Below are positions 53,630 to 63,037 of a DNA stretch of 64,000 bases, one piece after another; the first letter of the stretch is position 1, and each line of letters opens with the position of its first letter. The stretch is from Rhizobium indicum (GTDB lineage: Bacteria > Pseudomonadota > Alphaproteobacteria > Rhizobiales > Rhizobiaceae). The stretch covers positions 124,001 to 188,000 of the forward strand of contig NZ_CP054026.1 in assembly GCF_005862305.2 (NCBI RefSeq). The letters are read 5' to 3'. Both the position numbers and the translations under genes were made by a program. The notes below the pieces were generated by a model. The model had not been told where the DNA came from, did not search any database, and worked only from the letters and a program-made list of their open reading frames with translations.

Positions 53630-54757
53630 ATGACCAAACTCCTTTCCATGAACCGCCGCAAATTTCTCCAGGCTTCCGCTGCCGGTGCGCTTGCCGGCGC
53701 CATGCCGGGCCTGATCGCCTCCTCCGCCGCAGCCCAAACCGCGCTGACCGTCGGCTTCATCTATGTCGGCCCCAAGGACGACTACGGCTACAACCAGGCG
53801 CATGCCGAAGGTGCGGCCGTCATCAAGGCGATGCCTGGTGTGACGCTGGTCGAAGAAGAGAACGTGCCGGAGACCGTCGACGTCCAGAAGACGATGGAAT
53901 CCATGATCAACCTGGATGGCGCGACCCTGCTCTTTCCGACCTCCTTCGGCTACTTCGACCCACACATGCTGGCCGTGGCCGCCAAACATCCCGACATCCA
54001 GTTCCGCCACTGTGGCGGCCTCTGGCAGGAAGGCAAGAACCCGGCCAATACGGGCTCCTACTTCGGCTATATCTTCCAGGGCCAGTATCTGAACGGCATT
54101 GCCGCCGGCCATGCGACGAAGAGCAAGAAGATCGGCTTCGTTGCCGCCAAGCCGATCCCGCAGGTTCTGCAGAATATCAACGCCTTCCTGCTTGGCGCGC
54201 GCACAGTCGATCCTGGTATCACCTGCCAGGTGATTTTCACCGGCGAATGGTCGCTCGCCGTCAAGGAGGCCGAAGCCACCAATGCGCTGGTCGACCAGGG
54301 CGCCGACGTCATCACCTGCCACGTCGACAGCCCCAAAGTGGTCGTCGAGACGGCTGCCGGCCGCGGCGCCTTCGTCTGCGGCTATCACGCCAACCAGAGC
54401 CCGCTTGCTCCTGAAAAGTACCTCACGGGTGCCGAATGGGCCTGGGGCAACGTCTATAGCGATTTCGTCAAGAAGGCGCAGGCCGGCGAAAAGCTCGGCA
54501 ACTTCGTGCGTGGCGGCCTGAAGGACGGCTTCGTGAAGATGAGCGCGCTCGGCCCCGGTGTGTCCGCCGAGGGCCGAAAGGCCTTCGAAGCCACGCAGGC
54601 CGACATGATGAAGGGCGGCTTCTCGGTCTTCAAGGGACCGTTGAAGGACAACAAGGGCGACACCGTCGTGGCTGCCGACAAGAGCTACGCCGAAGACGCG
54701 ATCGAGCTCGAAAGCATGAATTATCTGGTCGAGGGCGTCGTCGGGTCCACGGCCTAA
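53630..54757 (+). CDS. BMP-family ABC substrate-binding protein (second system)
   Basis: A 375-residue BMP/PnrA-like binding protein with a twin-arginine-like signal MNRRKFLQASAAGALAG (starting at residue 7) and mature protein from about residue 36. The core pattern VGFIYVGPKDDYGYNQAHAEGA (in part) is typical of BMP proteins. The start at 53630 has AAGGAG upstream; an in-frame ATG at 53648 would still keep the signal. It heads the operon that contains biuret and cyanuric acid hydrolases, so its ligand is probably a nitrogen-rich amide or heterocycle. Confidence 0.9.
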   Translation: MTKLLSMNRRKFLQASAAGALAGAMPGLIASSAAAQTALTVGFIYVGPKDDYGYNQAHAEGAAVIKAMPGVTLVEEENVPETVDVQKTMESMINLDGATLLFPTSFGYFDPHMLAVAAKHPDIQFRHCGGLWQEGKNPANTGSYFGYIFQGQYLNGIAAGHATKSKKIGFVAAKPIPQVLQNINAFLLGARTVDPGITCQVIFTGEWSLAVKEAEATNALVDQGADVITCHVDSPKVVVETAAGRGAFVCGYHANQSPLAPEKYLTGAEWAWGNVYSDFVKKAQAGEKLGNFVRGGLKDGFVKMSALGPGVSAEGRKAFEATQADMMKGGFSVFKGPLKDNKGDTVVAADKSYAEDAIELESMNYLVEGVVGSTA

Positions 54758-54777
54758 ACCGCGAAGGGAGAAGCGCC

Positions 54778-55905
54778 ATGACCATCGAGGCCGATAATCC
54801 CGCAATAGCCATCGTGGAAAAACCGGCTTCCCTGCGCGCGGTCCTCGAATGGATCGCGCGGCGGGCCGAGCCTGTTGTCATCGGCCTCGCGGCCATCCTG
54901 ATCGGTCTTGCGCTCTTCTCCCTCTTCATCCTGGCGGTCGGCAAGTCGCCGGCCACCCTCTTCCAACTGATGTACACCGGCGGCTTCGGCAGCTGGTTTT
55001 CGGTGCAGAACAGCTTAAGTCGTGCCGCACCCCTTCTCCTGACGGCACTCTGCGTCGCCCTACCCGCCCGTCTCGGCCTCGTCATCATCGGCGGGGAAGG
55101 AGCGGTCGTGCTGGGCGGCGTTGCCGCCGCAGCCATGGCTCTGCCGCTCGCCGGCACCGCGCCCGTCTTCCTCACCCTCATTCTGATGGCGATCGCCGCC
55201 ATGGTGGTCGGTGGCATCTGGATCGGCCTTGCCGGTTTCCTGCGCCACTATCGCGGCGTCAACGAAACCATCTCGTCGCTGCTGCTCTCCTATATCGCCA
55301 TTGCCCTGATGAACCAGTTCGTCGAAGGGCTGCTGCGCGATCCGGCAAGCCTCAACAAGCCGTCGACCAGGCCGCTGCCGGCGGAATACATGCTCGGCAA
55401 TATTCCCGGCATGGACGTGCATTGGGGCCTGGTCATCGGCATCCTCGCCTGTGTGGTCTCCTGGATCGTGATCGAGGCCACGAGCTACGGTTTTGCCGCC
55501 CGCATCGCCGGCGGCAACGTGCGCGCCGCCCAGATCCAGGGACTGCCGGTCGGAAAGCTGATCGTCGGATTTACCGCCCTCGCCGGCAGTTTTGCCGGCC
55601 TTGCGGGCATGATCGAAGTGGCGGCGGTGCAGGGAAGCGCCAATGCCTCGCTTGCCGCCGGCTATGGTTATACCGGCATCCTCGTCGCCTTCCTCGCCAG
55701 GCACAATCCGCTGGCGATCATTCCAGTGGCGATCCTGCTCGGCGGCATCGACGCCTCGGGCGGCCTCATCCAGCGGCGCATGGGCCTGCCGGATGCGACG
55801 GTTCTGGTGCTGCAGGGCACGCTCTTCATCGTCATTCTGTTCTGCGAGACCTTCTACGGCCGCTTCAAGATCTTCAATCCCGACCTCTGGAAAAGGAGCC
55901 TCTGA
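54778..55905 (+). CDS. BMP-type ABC transporter permease 1 (second system)
   Basis: A 375-residue BPD_transp_2-type permease with about ten hydrophobic segments. The family motif appears as LPARLGLVIIGGEGAVVLGG, close to the NIGAEG motif of nucleoside-type permeases but with altered residues. GAAGGGAGAAG precedes the ATG. It overlaps the second permease gene by one base (TGATG). Confidence 0.9.
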   Translation: MTIEADNPAIAIVEKPASLRAVLEWIARRAEPVVIGLAAILIGLALFSLFILAVGKSPATLFQLMYTGGFGSWFSVQNSLSRAAPLLLTALCVALPARLGLVIIGGEGAVVLGGVAAAAMALPLAGTAPVFLTLILMAIAAMVVGGIWIGLAGFLRHYRGVNETISSLLLSYIAIALMNQFVEGLLRDPASLNKPSTRPLPAEYMLGNIPGMDVHWGLVIGILACVVSWIVIEATSYGFAARIAGGNVRAAQIQGLPVGKLIVGFTALAGSFAGLAGMIEVAAVQGSANASLAAGYGYTGILVAFLARHNPLAIIPVAILLGGIDASGGLIQRRMGLPDATVLVLQGTLFIVILFCETFYGRFKIFNPDLWKRSL

Positions 55906-56831
55906 TGGAAGAGACAGGCATCGGCATCTGGGGCGTGCCGCTGGCGATCTTCGCAGGCGCCATCCGCGTTTCCACCCCCTTCATCTTCGTCAGCCTTGGC
56001 GAGGCGATCACCGAACGCTCCGGCCGCATCAATCTCGGCTTGGAAGGCACGCTCGTCTTCGGCGCCATGACGGCCTATGCGGTGGCCGTCATCACTGGCT
56101 CGCCCACCCTCGGCGTGCTGGCCGCAATGGTGGCGGGCGCGATCTTCGGCCTCATCCACGGCTGGATCTGCAAGTTCCCGAAGGTCAACGACATCGCCAT
56201 CGGCATCGCCATGATGCAGTTCGGTCTCGGCATGGCGTTCTTCCTCGGCAAATCCTTCATTCAGCCGGTGGCGCCGAAACTGCCCTCGATCGCGCTCGGC
56301 GGCTGGTCGAGCACTCCACAGATCCAGGCGGCGCTCAATATCAACGTGCTGTTCTTCATCGGCGCGGCACTTGCCCTCTTTCTGTTCTGGGCCTTCAAGA
56401 ATACCAGGATCGGCCTGATCCTGCGCGTTGTCGGCGATAGCACCGACGCGGCCCGGGCCATGGGCATCCACCCGGACCGGGTTCGCCTGCTGGCGACGGC
56501 CGCCGGCGGCTCGCTGGCGGCAATCGGCGGCGCCTATCTCTCGCTCTATTATCCGGGCTCATGGAACGAAGGCATTTCGTCGGGCCAGGGCCTGATGGCC
56601 GTGGCCCTCGTCATCTTCGCCCGCTGGAACCCGATCGGCTGCTTCCTCGCTGCCCTGCTTTTCGGCGGCGCCGGCGCGCTCGGTCCGGCGCTGCAATCGG
56701 TCGGCGTCACACAAGGCTATTACCTTTTTTACGCCGCGCCTTACGTGCTCACCCTCGTCATCCTGATCGCCACCTCTTCGCCCACCCGCTCGCTCGCCGG
56801 TGCGCCGGGTGCGCTGTCGCTCACGAAATAA
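55905..56831 (+). CDS. BMP-type ABC transporter permease 2 (second system)
   Basis: A 308-residue BPD_transp_2-type permease. The signature GEAITERSGRINLGLEGTLVFGA is near the N-terminus. Its ATPase is not adjacent but is encoded three genes downstream at 59630, separated by the amidase and the two hydrolases. AAAAGGAG precedes the start. Several out-of-frame long reading frames in this GC-rich gene are shadows. Confidence 0.9.
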   Translation: MEETGIGIWGVPLAIFAGAIRVSTPFIFVSLGEAITERSGRINLGLEGTLVFGAMTAYAVAVITGSPTLGVLAAMVAGAIFGLIHGWICKFPKVNDIAIGIAMMQFGLGMAFFLGKSFIQPVAPKLPSIALGGWSSTPQIQAALNINVLFFIGAALALFLFWAFKNTRIGLILRVVGDSTDAARAMGIHPDRVRLLATAAGGSLAAIGGAYLSLYYPGSWNEGISSGQGLMAVALVIFARWNPIGCFLAALLFGGAGALGPALQSVGVTQGYYLFYAAPYVLTLVILIATSSPTRSLAGAPGALSLTK

Positions 56832-56843
56832 CGGAGCTTTCCG

Positions 56844-57860
56844 ATGAACGGACTTGGTGGTCTCAACAAATCCGAACACGGCGTCGGCATCGGCCTCGTT
56901 CAGCTCCAGCTGCCGGTGACCGTCACCAAAGCGGACTTGGCAAAGCAGACGCAGGTGATCGTCGATCTGGTGGCCAAGGCACGGCGCAACCAGCCGGGCA
57001 TGGACCTCGTCATCTTTCCCGAATACGCGCTGCATGGCCTCTCCATGGACATCAATCCGGAGATCATGTGCACGCTCGACGGGCCGGAGGTCGCTGCGTT
57101 CAAGCAGGCCTGCAGCGACAACCGGATCTGGGGCTGCTTCTCGATCATGGAGCTCAATCCCGGCGGCATGCCCCATAATTCCGGCATCGTCATCGACGAC
57201 CAGGGCGAGCTGAAGCTCTATTATCGTAAGATGCATCCCTGGATCCCCGTCGAGCCCTGGGAGCCCGGCGATCTTGGCATCCCTGTCATCGAGGGCCCGC
57301 GGGGCGCCAAGCTTGCGCTGATCATCTGCCATGACGGCATGTTCCCGGAGATGGCGCGCGAATGCGCCTATAAGGGCGCCGAAATCATGATCCGCACCGC
57401 CGGCTACACGGCGCCGATCCGCGATGCCTGGCGCTTCACCAATCAGGCCAACGCCTTCTGCAACCTGATGGTTACCGCGAATGTCTGCATGTGCGGCTCG
57501 GACGGCACCTTCGATTCCATGGGTGAAGGCATGATCTGCAATTTCGACGGCACGATCATCGCCCACGGCACCTCCGGCCGCGTCAACGAGATCATCACCG
57601 CCGAGGTGCGTCCCGATCTGGTGCGCGAGGCCCGGCTCGGCTGGGGGGTGGAGAACAATATCTACCAGTTCGGCCATCGCGGCTATGTCGCCGTCGCCGG
57701 CGGCGCCCAGGATGCGCCCTACACCTACATGCACGACCTTGTCGCCGGCAAATACCGCCTGCCATGGGAAGACGAGGTAAAGGTCAAAGACGGCACGTCC
57801 TGCGGATTTGACAAGCCGATGCGCCGTTACGGCGAACCCCTCAAACCTGCCGCGGAATAG
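56844..57860 (+). CDS. Formamidase/aliphatic amidase-like nitrilase-superfamily enzyme
   Basis: A 338-residue carbon-nitrogen hydrolase. The catalytic triad is Glu60 (IFPEYALHG), Lys129 ([18 protein letters not shown]) and Cys162 ([16 protein letters not shown]). These motifs, especially RKMHPW with PVEPWEPG, match formamidase AmiF and aliphatic amidase AmiE rather than other nitrilases. It releases ammonia from a short amide. Lying between permease genes and biuret hydrolase, it could act on an amide released by ureide breakdown, or on formamide itself (inference). Confidence 0.85.
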   Translation: MNGLGGLNKSEHGVGIGLVQLQLPVTVTKADLAKQTQVIVDLVAKARRNQPGMDLVIFPEYALHGLSMDINPEIMCTLDGPEVAAFKQACSDNRIWGCFSIMELNPGGMPHNSGIVIDDQGELKLYYRKMHPWIPVEPWEPGDLGIPVIEGPRGAKLALIICHDGMFPEMARECAYKGAEIMIRTAGYTAPIRDAWRFTNQANAFCNLMVTANVCMCGSDGTFDSMGEGMICNFDGTIIAHGTSGRVNEIITAEVRPDLVREARLGWGVENNIYQFGHRGYVAVAGGAQDAPYTYMHDLVAGKYRLPWEDEVKVKDGTSCGFDKPMRRYGEPLKPAAE

Positions 57861-57868
57861 GAGAGAGA

Positions 57869-58573
57869 ATGATGGACGCGATGGTCGACACCAAGGGGCA
57901 TTTTATCGACGCCGATCCGTATCCGTGGCCCTATAACGGCGCTCTGCGGCCTGATAACACCGCCCTCATCATCATCGACATGCAGACCGACTTCTGCGGC
58001 AAGGGCGGCTATGTCGACCACATGGGCTACGACCTGTCGCTGGTGCAGGCGCCGATCGAACCGATCAAACGTGTGCTGGCCGCCATGCGGGCCAAGGGCT
58101 ACCACATCATCCACACCCGCGAGGGCCATCGCCCCGACCTCGCCGATCTGCCGGCCAACAAACGCTGGCGCTCGCAGCGGATCGGCGCCGGCATCGGCGA
58201 TCCTGGCCCCTGCGGCCGCATCCTGACGCGTGGCGAACCCGGCTGGGACATCATCCCGGAACTCTACCCGATCGAAGGCGAGACGATCATCGACAAGCCC
58301 GGCAAGGGTTCGTTCTGCGCCACCGACCTCGAACTCATCCTCAACCAGAAGCGCATCGAGAACATTATCCTCACGGGGATCACCACCGATGTCTGCGTCT
58401 CGACGACGATGCGCGAGGCGAACGACCGCGGCTACGAATGCCTGCTTCTGGAGGACTGCTGTGGTGCGACCGACTACGGAAATCACCTCGCCGCCATCAA
58501 GATGGTGAAGATGCAGGGCGGCGTCTTCGGCTCGGTCTCCAATTCCGCGGCTCTAGTCGAGGCGCTACCCTGA
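57869..58573 (+). CDS. biuH: Biuret amidohydrolase (cysteine hydrolase, isochorismatase-like)
   Basis: A 234-residue isochorismatase-like hydrolase that converts biuret to allophanate and ammonia. Asp37 (IIIDMQTDF), Lys143 ([10 protein letters not shown]) and Cys176 (TTDVCVSTT) form the catalytic triad; if the second Met (57872) is taken as residue 1 they become 36, 142 and 175, the numbering of the characterised R. leguminosarum BiuH as I remember it. The whole sequence looks nearly identical to that enzyme. GGAGAGAG precedes the start. It overlaps the cyanuric acid hydrolase gene by one base, so cyanuric acid breakdown feeds directly into it. Confidence 0.93.
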   Translation: MMDAMVDTKGHFIDADPYPWPYNGALRPDNTALIIIDMQTDFCGKGGYVDHMGYDLSLVQAPIEPIKRVLAAMRAKGYHIIHTREGHRPDLADLPANKRWRSQRIGAGIGDPGPCGRILTRGEPGWDIIPELYPIEGETIIDKPGKGSFCATDLELILNQKRIENIILTGITTDVCVSTTMREANDRGYECLLLEDCCGATDYGNHLAAIKMVKMQGGVFGSVSNSAALVEALP

Positions 58574-59628
58574 TGCCGTCATTGCGTGCCCATGTCTTTC
58601 GCGTGCCAGCCGACGGCCCCGATGACGTTGCCGGCGTCGAGGCGCTCTTTGCCAGCGGCCTTCAGGCGAACGACGTCGTCGCCGTTCTCGGCAAGACGGA
58701 AGGCAACGGCTGCGTCAATGATTTTACCCGCGGTTATGCCACCCGCAGCTTCGAGACATTGTTCAGTAGATATGGCGTCGACGGCGTCTCGATCATCATG
58801 TCCGGCGGCACCGAGGGGGCGCTCTCGCCGCATTGGACGGTTTTTGCGCGTGAAACAGTAGAAACCCCGGGCGAACGGGCGCTGGCCATTGGTGTGTCGC
58901 GTACCCCCGCGCTGCCCCCCGAACATCTCGGGCGCCGGGAACAGATCCTGCTCGTTGCCGAAGGCGTGAAGTCCGCGATGAGGGATGCTGGCATCGATGA
59001 TCCCGCCGATGTCCATTTCGTGCAGATCAAGTGTCCGCTGCTCACCTCGCGCCGGATTGCCGAGGCCGAGGCAGCAGGCAGGACGGTCGCAACCCACGAC
59101 ACGCTGAAATCCATGGGCCTCTCGCGCGGCGCTTCGGCTCTCGGCGTCGCCGTGGCACTCGGCGAGATAGATGCGACATCGATCAACGATGCCGACATCT
59201 GCACACGTTTCGATCTCTTTTCCCGCTGCGCCTCAACCTCGTCCGGGGTCGAACTCACCGATCACGAAATCATCGTCCTCGGCATGAGCGCAAAATGGTC
59301 CGGTCCGCTGTCGATCGACCACGCGGTCATGCGGGATGCGATCGACGCGCATTCCGTTAGGAAAGCCCGCGAACGCCTGCCGGAAAACAGCCGGCTGGCG
59401 GCGGTTCTCGCCAAGGCCGAGCCGGACCCGTCCGGCAGGATCGGCGGCAGGCGCCACACGATGCTCGATGACTCGGATATTGCAGGCACCCGCCATGCCC
59501 GTGCCTTCGTCGGCGGCGTTCTCGCCGGCATCTTCGGCATTACCGATCTCTATGTGTCCGGCGGCGCCGAACACCAGGGTCCGCCCGGCGGTGGTCCCGT
59601 CGCCATCATCGTCGAAAAGGAGCAATGA
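58573..59628 (+). CDS. Cyanuric acid amidohydrolase (AtzD/TrzD family)
   Basis: A 351-residue ring-opening hydrolase built from three related domains, each giving a Ser-containing motif: MSGGTEGALSPHW (Ser77), LSRGASALGVAVALGE and VSGGAEHQGPPGGGPVA. It converts cyanuric acid to carboxybiuret, which decarboxylates to biuret. This fold occurs only in cyanuric acid hydrolases and barbiturases; the neighbouring biuret hydrolase favours the former. The ATG at 58573 overlaps the biuH stop. Length is normal for the family. Confidence 0.93.
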   Translation: MPSLRAHVFRVPADGPDDVAGVEALFASGLQANDVVAVLGKTEGNGCVNDFTRGYATRSFETLFSRYGVDGVSIIMSGGTEGALSPHWTVFARETVETPGERALAIGVSRTPALPPEHLGRREQILLVAEGVKSAMRDAGIDDPADVHFVQIKCPLLTSRRIAEAEAAGRTVATHDTLKSMGLSRGASALGVAVALGEIDATSINDADICTRFDLFSRCASTSSGVELTDHEIIVLGMSAKWSGPLSIDHAVMRDAIDAHSVRKARERLPENSRLAAVLAKAEPDPSGRIGGRRHTMLDDSDIAGTRHARAFVGGVLAGIFGITDLYVSGGAEHQGPPGGGPVAIIVEKEQ

Positions 59629-59629
59629 A

Positions 59630-61180
59630 GTGAGCACAGTCCGCGACACGCCCCTTCCGCAAGCCGGCAAGGCCGTCGGCATCGAGACGCTCGATATGAC
59701 CATGCGTTTCGGCAGCTTCACCGCGCTCGACAACGTCTCGATCGCCGTTCCGGCCGGGTCTTTTCACGCGCTTCTCGGCGAAAACGGCGCCGGCAAGTCG
59801 ACGCTCGTCAAATGCATCATGGGCTTCTATCACGCCACGTCAGGCTCGCTGTCGGTCGATGGCCGCGAGGTGGCGGTTGCCTCACCCAAGGATGCCGCGG
59901 CCTATGGGCTCGGCATGGTCTACCAGCATTTCACACTGGTTCCCTCGCTCACCGGCGCGGAAAACCTGGTCATCAGCCGCACCGAAGTGCCCGCGGTGAT
60001 CAACTGGGCCAGGGAGCGCAGGGATCTGGCGGGTTTCATGGAGCGCATGCCGTTCAAGATCCCGCTCGACAGGCCGGTGAGCGAGCTTGCTGCCGGCGAA
60101 AAACAGAAGCTCGAAATCGTCAAGCAGCTCTATCTCGGCCGCTCCTTCCTGGTGCTCGACGAGCCGACCTCGGTGCTGACGCCGGCCGAAGCCGATGAGA
60201 TGCTCGGTATTGTCCGCGGGATGACCGAGCGCGGCGAGCTCACGGTGCTGATGATCTCCCACAAGTTCCACGAGGTGACGAAGTTCGCCGACGCCGTCTC
60301 GATCCTGCGGCGCGGCAAGCTGGTCGGCACCGGTAAGGTCGGCGAGCTCTCCACCGCCGAGATGGCGGGGATGATGATCGGCGACGTCAAGCTCGCCGAG
60401 CTCGACAGCCGTCTGCCGGTGGCGGAAGCGGCCAAATCCGTGCTCACTGTAACCCAGGTGAAAGCTCCGGATCGCTCCGGCCTGAAGATGATCGAGATCG
60501 ACGCGCTGACGGTTCGCTCCGGCGAGATCGTCGGCATCGCCGGCATATCCGGCAACGGCCAGAAGGAGCTGACGGAAATCCTGGCCGGCCAGCGCCCGAC
60601 CGATAGCGGCGAGGTCATGGTCAATGGCGAGACTTACGGCGCCACCCGTGACGAGACCCGCAAGAACAGGGTGCGTTTCATCCCCGAAGAGCCGTTGCAG
60701 AATGCCTGCGCGCCCAAGATGACCGTGAGCGAGAACCTTGCGTTCCGCACCTTCGACGTGAAGCTAGACGGCAAGGACGCGATCTGGCTGAACAAGGGCA
60801 GCATGAAGAAGCGTGCGTCGGCATTGATCTCCGACTTCAAGGTCAAGACGGCCTCTTCCTCCTCGCCGATCGCAGCACTTTCGGGCGGCAACGTACAGCG
60901 GGCGGTGCTCGCCCGCGAACTGACGGGCGAGGTAGATCTGCTGATCGTCTCCAATCCCTGTTTTGGGCTGGACTTCTCCGCGGTGGCGGAAATCCGCGCC
61001 CGGATCATGAAGGCCCGCAATTCGGGCGCTGCCGTGCTGCTGCTCTCCGAAGACCTCGACGAACTGCTCGAGATGTCCGACCGCATCATGGTCATTTCGG
61101 AAGGCAGGCTGGTTTATGAGACACCGGCGCGTTCGGCCGATATCGGCGTGATCGGCGCCCACATGGCGGGACATCACTGA
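59630..61180 (+). CDS. BMP-type ABC transporter ATPase, two nucleotide-binding domains (second system)
   Basis: A 516-residue tandem ATPase starting at GTG 59630, with AAGGAG 7 nt upstream and one base after the cyanuric acid hydrolase stop. Domain 1 has Walker A GENGAGKST, signature LAAGEKQKLE and Walker B FLVLDEPTSVL. Domain 2 has GISGNGQKE, signature LSGGNVQRAVLARE and LLIVSNPCFGLD, so Walker B of the second site lacks the usual Asp-Glu. It serves the permeases at 54778 and 55905. Confidence 0.92.
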   Translation: MSTVRDTPLPQAGKAVGIETLDMTMRFGSFTALDNVSIAVPAGSFHALLGENGAGKSTLVKCIMGFYHATSGSLSVDGREVAVASPKDAAAYGLGMVYQHFTLVPSLTGAENLVISRTEVPAVINWARERRDLAGFMERMPFKIPLDRPVSELAAGEKQKLEIVKQLYLGRSFLVLDEPTSVLTPAEADEMLGIVRGMTERGELTVLMISHKFHEVTKFADAVSILRRGKLVGTGKVGELSTAEMAGMMIGDVKLAELDSRLPVAEAAKSVLTVTQVKAPDRSGLKMIEIDALTVRSGEIVGIAGISGNGQKELTEILAGQRPTDSGEVMVNGETYGATRDETRKNRVRFIPEEPLQNACAPKMTVSENLAFRTFDVKLDGKDAIWLNKGSMKKRASALISDFKVKTASSSSPIAALSGGNVQRAVLARELTGEVDLLIVSNPCFGLDFSAVAEIRARIMKARNSGAAVLLLSEDLDELLEMSDRIMVISEGRLVYETPARSADIGVIGAHMAGHH

Positions 61181-61848
61181 TGATGGAGATCAAGGCAGAG
61201 CCTTTCGCCTTTCCGGTGAAGCACGATGAGCTCGCCCTCATCGTCATCGACATGCAGCGTGATTTCGCCGAGCCCGGCGGCTTCGGCGCCAGCCTCGGCA
61301 ATGACGTCAGCCGCATCACCAGGATCGTGCCCGACGTCAAACGCCTGATCCAGGGCTTCCGCAATGCCGGCCTGCCTGTCATCCATACGATGGAGTGCCA
61401 CCGGCCTGATCTCTCCGACCTGCCGCCGGCCAAACGCGACCGGGGCAATCCGTCGCTCAGGATCGGCGACCAAGGCCCGATGGGCCGCATCCTGATCTCG
61501 GGCGAGCCCGGCACGGCAATTCTTCCGGAACTTGCTCCTGTGAAGGGCGAAGTCGTCATCGAAAAGCCCGGCAAGGGCGCCTTCTACGCGACCGACCTCG
61601 GCACCGTGTTGCAGCAGAAGGGCATCAAGCAGCTCGTCTTTGCCGGTGTCACCACCGAAGTCTGCGTGCAGACGACGATGCGCGAAGCAAACGACCGCGG
61701 CTATGAATGCCTGCTCGCCGAGGAGGCGACGGAAAGTTATTTCCCCGAATTCAAAGCCGCCGCCATCGCCATGATCCGCGCCCAGGGCGCGATCGTCGGC
61801 TGGACCGCCCATGTCGACGACATTCTGGAAAGCATCGCTCATGCCTGA
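61180..61848 (+). CDS. Second isochorismatase-like cysteine hydrolase, possible ureide/triuret hydrolase
   Basis: A 222-residue paralogue of the biuret hydrolase, with triad Asp24 (IVIDMQRDF), Lys129 (VIEKPGKGAF) and Cys162 (TTEVCVQTT). It shares with BiuH the HRPDLSDLPPAKR and [15 protein letters not shown] segments but lacks the N-terminal extension [16 protein letters not shown]. Likely substrates are biuret-like compounds such as triuret, or another ureide (inference). It overlaps the ATPase stop and is overlapped by the cupin gene, so it is part of the same operon. Confidence 0.88.
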   Translation: MMEIKAEPFAFPVKHDELALIVIDMQRDFAEPGGFGASLGNDVSRITRIVPDVKRLIQGFRNAGLPVIHTMECHRPDLSDLPPAKRDRGNPSLRIGDQGPMGRILISGEPGTAILPELAPVKGEVVIEKPGKGAFYATDLGTVLQQKGIKQLVFAGVTTEVCVQTTMREANDRGYECLLAEEATESYFPEFKAAAIAMIRAQGAIVGWTAHVDDILESIAHA

Positions 61849-62194
61849 AACGACCCGCGAACGCCTGACATCAGGCGGCTGGAAGGAGCTGGAATTCGGC
61901 CCTTTCCGCGATGCTGTCACCATTCACTGGATCCGCCCTTTCGAGGGCGATCAGCCGGGCGTGGCGCTGTTGAAATATGAGCCCGGCGCCTCTGTTCCCC
62001 GCCATCGCCACGAGGGGCTCGAAACCATCCTGGTGCTCGATGGCGTTCAATCCGACGAGACGGGCGATTACATCAGCGGCAGTTATATCGTCAACGCGCC
62101 GGGCAGCGAACACTCGGTCTGGAGCGAGACCGGCTGTATCGTGCTCATCCAGTGGGACCGGCCCGTGAAAATACTCGAAGAGGAAACTGCCTGA
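61841..62194 (+). CDS. Small cupin-domain protein (ChrR-like)
   Basis: A 117-residue single cupin. The first motif is GASVPRHRHEGLETILVLDG with metal-binding His residues and Glu; the second is NAPGSEHSVWSETGC. This arrangement resembles the ChrR-type cupin domain of anti-sigma factors and related small enzymes. The ATG at 61841 overlaps the preceding hydrolase gene by 8 bp, implying translational coupling. It may bind a pathway intermediate or regulate; a catalytic role is not established. Confidence 0.8.
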   Translation: MPETTRERLTSGGWKELEFGPFRDAVTIHWIRPFEGDQPGVALLKYEPGASVPRHRHEGLETILVLDGVQSDETGDYISGSYIVNAPGSEHSVWSETGCIVLIQWDRPVKILEEETA

Positions 62195-62245
62195 ACCCGG
62201 CACCCGCCTTGGAGATCGGCCCGACGATCCGGAAGGACATGAGCT

Positions 62246-63037
62246 TCACAGCAGCATCGAGGCTCCACGATCGATATAGGTATCCAGAAATTGCTCGAGC
62301 CGGGGGTTTCTCGGTCGTTTGAAGACGTCCTGCGGCGGGCCGGTGAACAGCACCTTGCCGTGATCGAGAAAGACGATCTGCTGGCCGACCGTTGCGGCAA
62401 ATCCGATCTCGTGGGAGACGACGACCATCGTCATGCCCTCGGCGGCGAGATCGCGCATGACGTTCAGCACTTCGCCGGTTAGCTCAGGATCGAGTGACGA
62501 AGTCGGCTCGTCAAAGAGCATGATCTTCGGGTTGAGAGCAAGCGCCCGGGCGATGGCAACGCGCTGCTGCTGCCCTCCCGAGAGCTGCGACGGATAGTGC
62601 CCTGCCCTGCCCTCGAGGCCGACCTTGACGAGCTGGGCCATTGCCCGCTCCTCGGCATCCCTACGGCTCATCTTGTGAACGGTCTTCAGCGCTTCGCTGA
62701 CATTGCCGAGCGCCGTCATATGCGGCCAGAGATTGAACTGCTGAAAAACCATGCCGATCTGCGATCGAATTTGCCGGTTCACTGCGGCCGGCACTCGCTC
62801 ACGGATGCCCTTGGCGTTTTCCGCAAAGCCAAGCACCTCGCCGTTGACGGTGATCGTCCCCTTGGTCGATTCCTCGAGAAAGGCCATGCAGCGCAGCAGC
62901 GTACTTTTGCCGGAACCCGACGGGCCGATGACGCAGGAAACCTGCCCCTGAACGATATCGAGGTCGATGCCGTGCAGCACGGTGGAGCCGCCGAAGGTCT
63001 TGACGAGATTTTTGACTGCGATCGCAGGAACGCTCAT
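62246..63037 (-). CDS. Polar amino acid ABC transporter ATP-binding protein
   Basis: A 263-residue ABC ATPase with Walker A GPSGSGKST, Q-loop MVFQQFNLWPHMTALGNV, signature LSGGQQQRVAIARAL, Walker B IMLFDEPTSSLDPE and switch His in VVSHEIGFA. The Q-loop and ~260-residue length are typical of GlnQ/HisP-like subunits. It overlaps the upstream permease gene by ATGA. The substrate-binding protein is not in the window. Confidence 0.92.
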   Translation of the reverse strand: MSVPAIAVKNLVKTFGGSTVLHGIDLDIVQGQVSCVIGPSGSGKSTLLRCMAFLEESTKGTITVNGEVLGFAENAKGIRERVPAAVNRQIRSQIGMVFQQFNLWPHMTALGNVSEALKTVHKMSRRDAEERAMAQLVKVGLEGRAGHYPSQLSGGQQQRVAIARALALNPKIMLFDEPTSSLDPELTGEVLNVMRDLAAEGMTMVVVSHEIGFAATVGQQIVFLDHGKVLFTGPPQDVFKRPRNPRLEQFLDTYIDRGASMLL

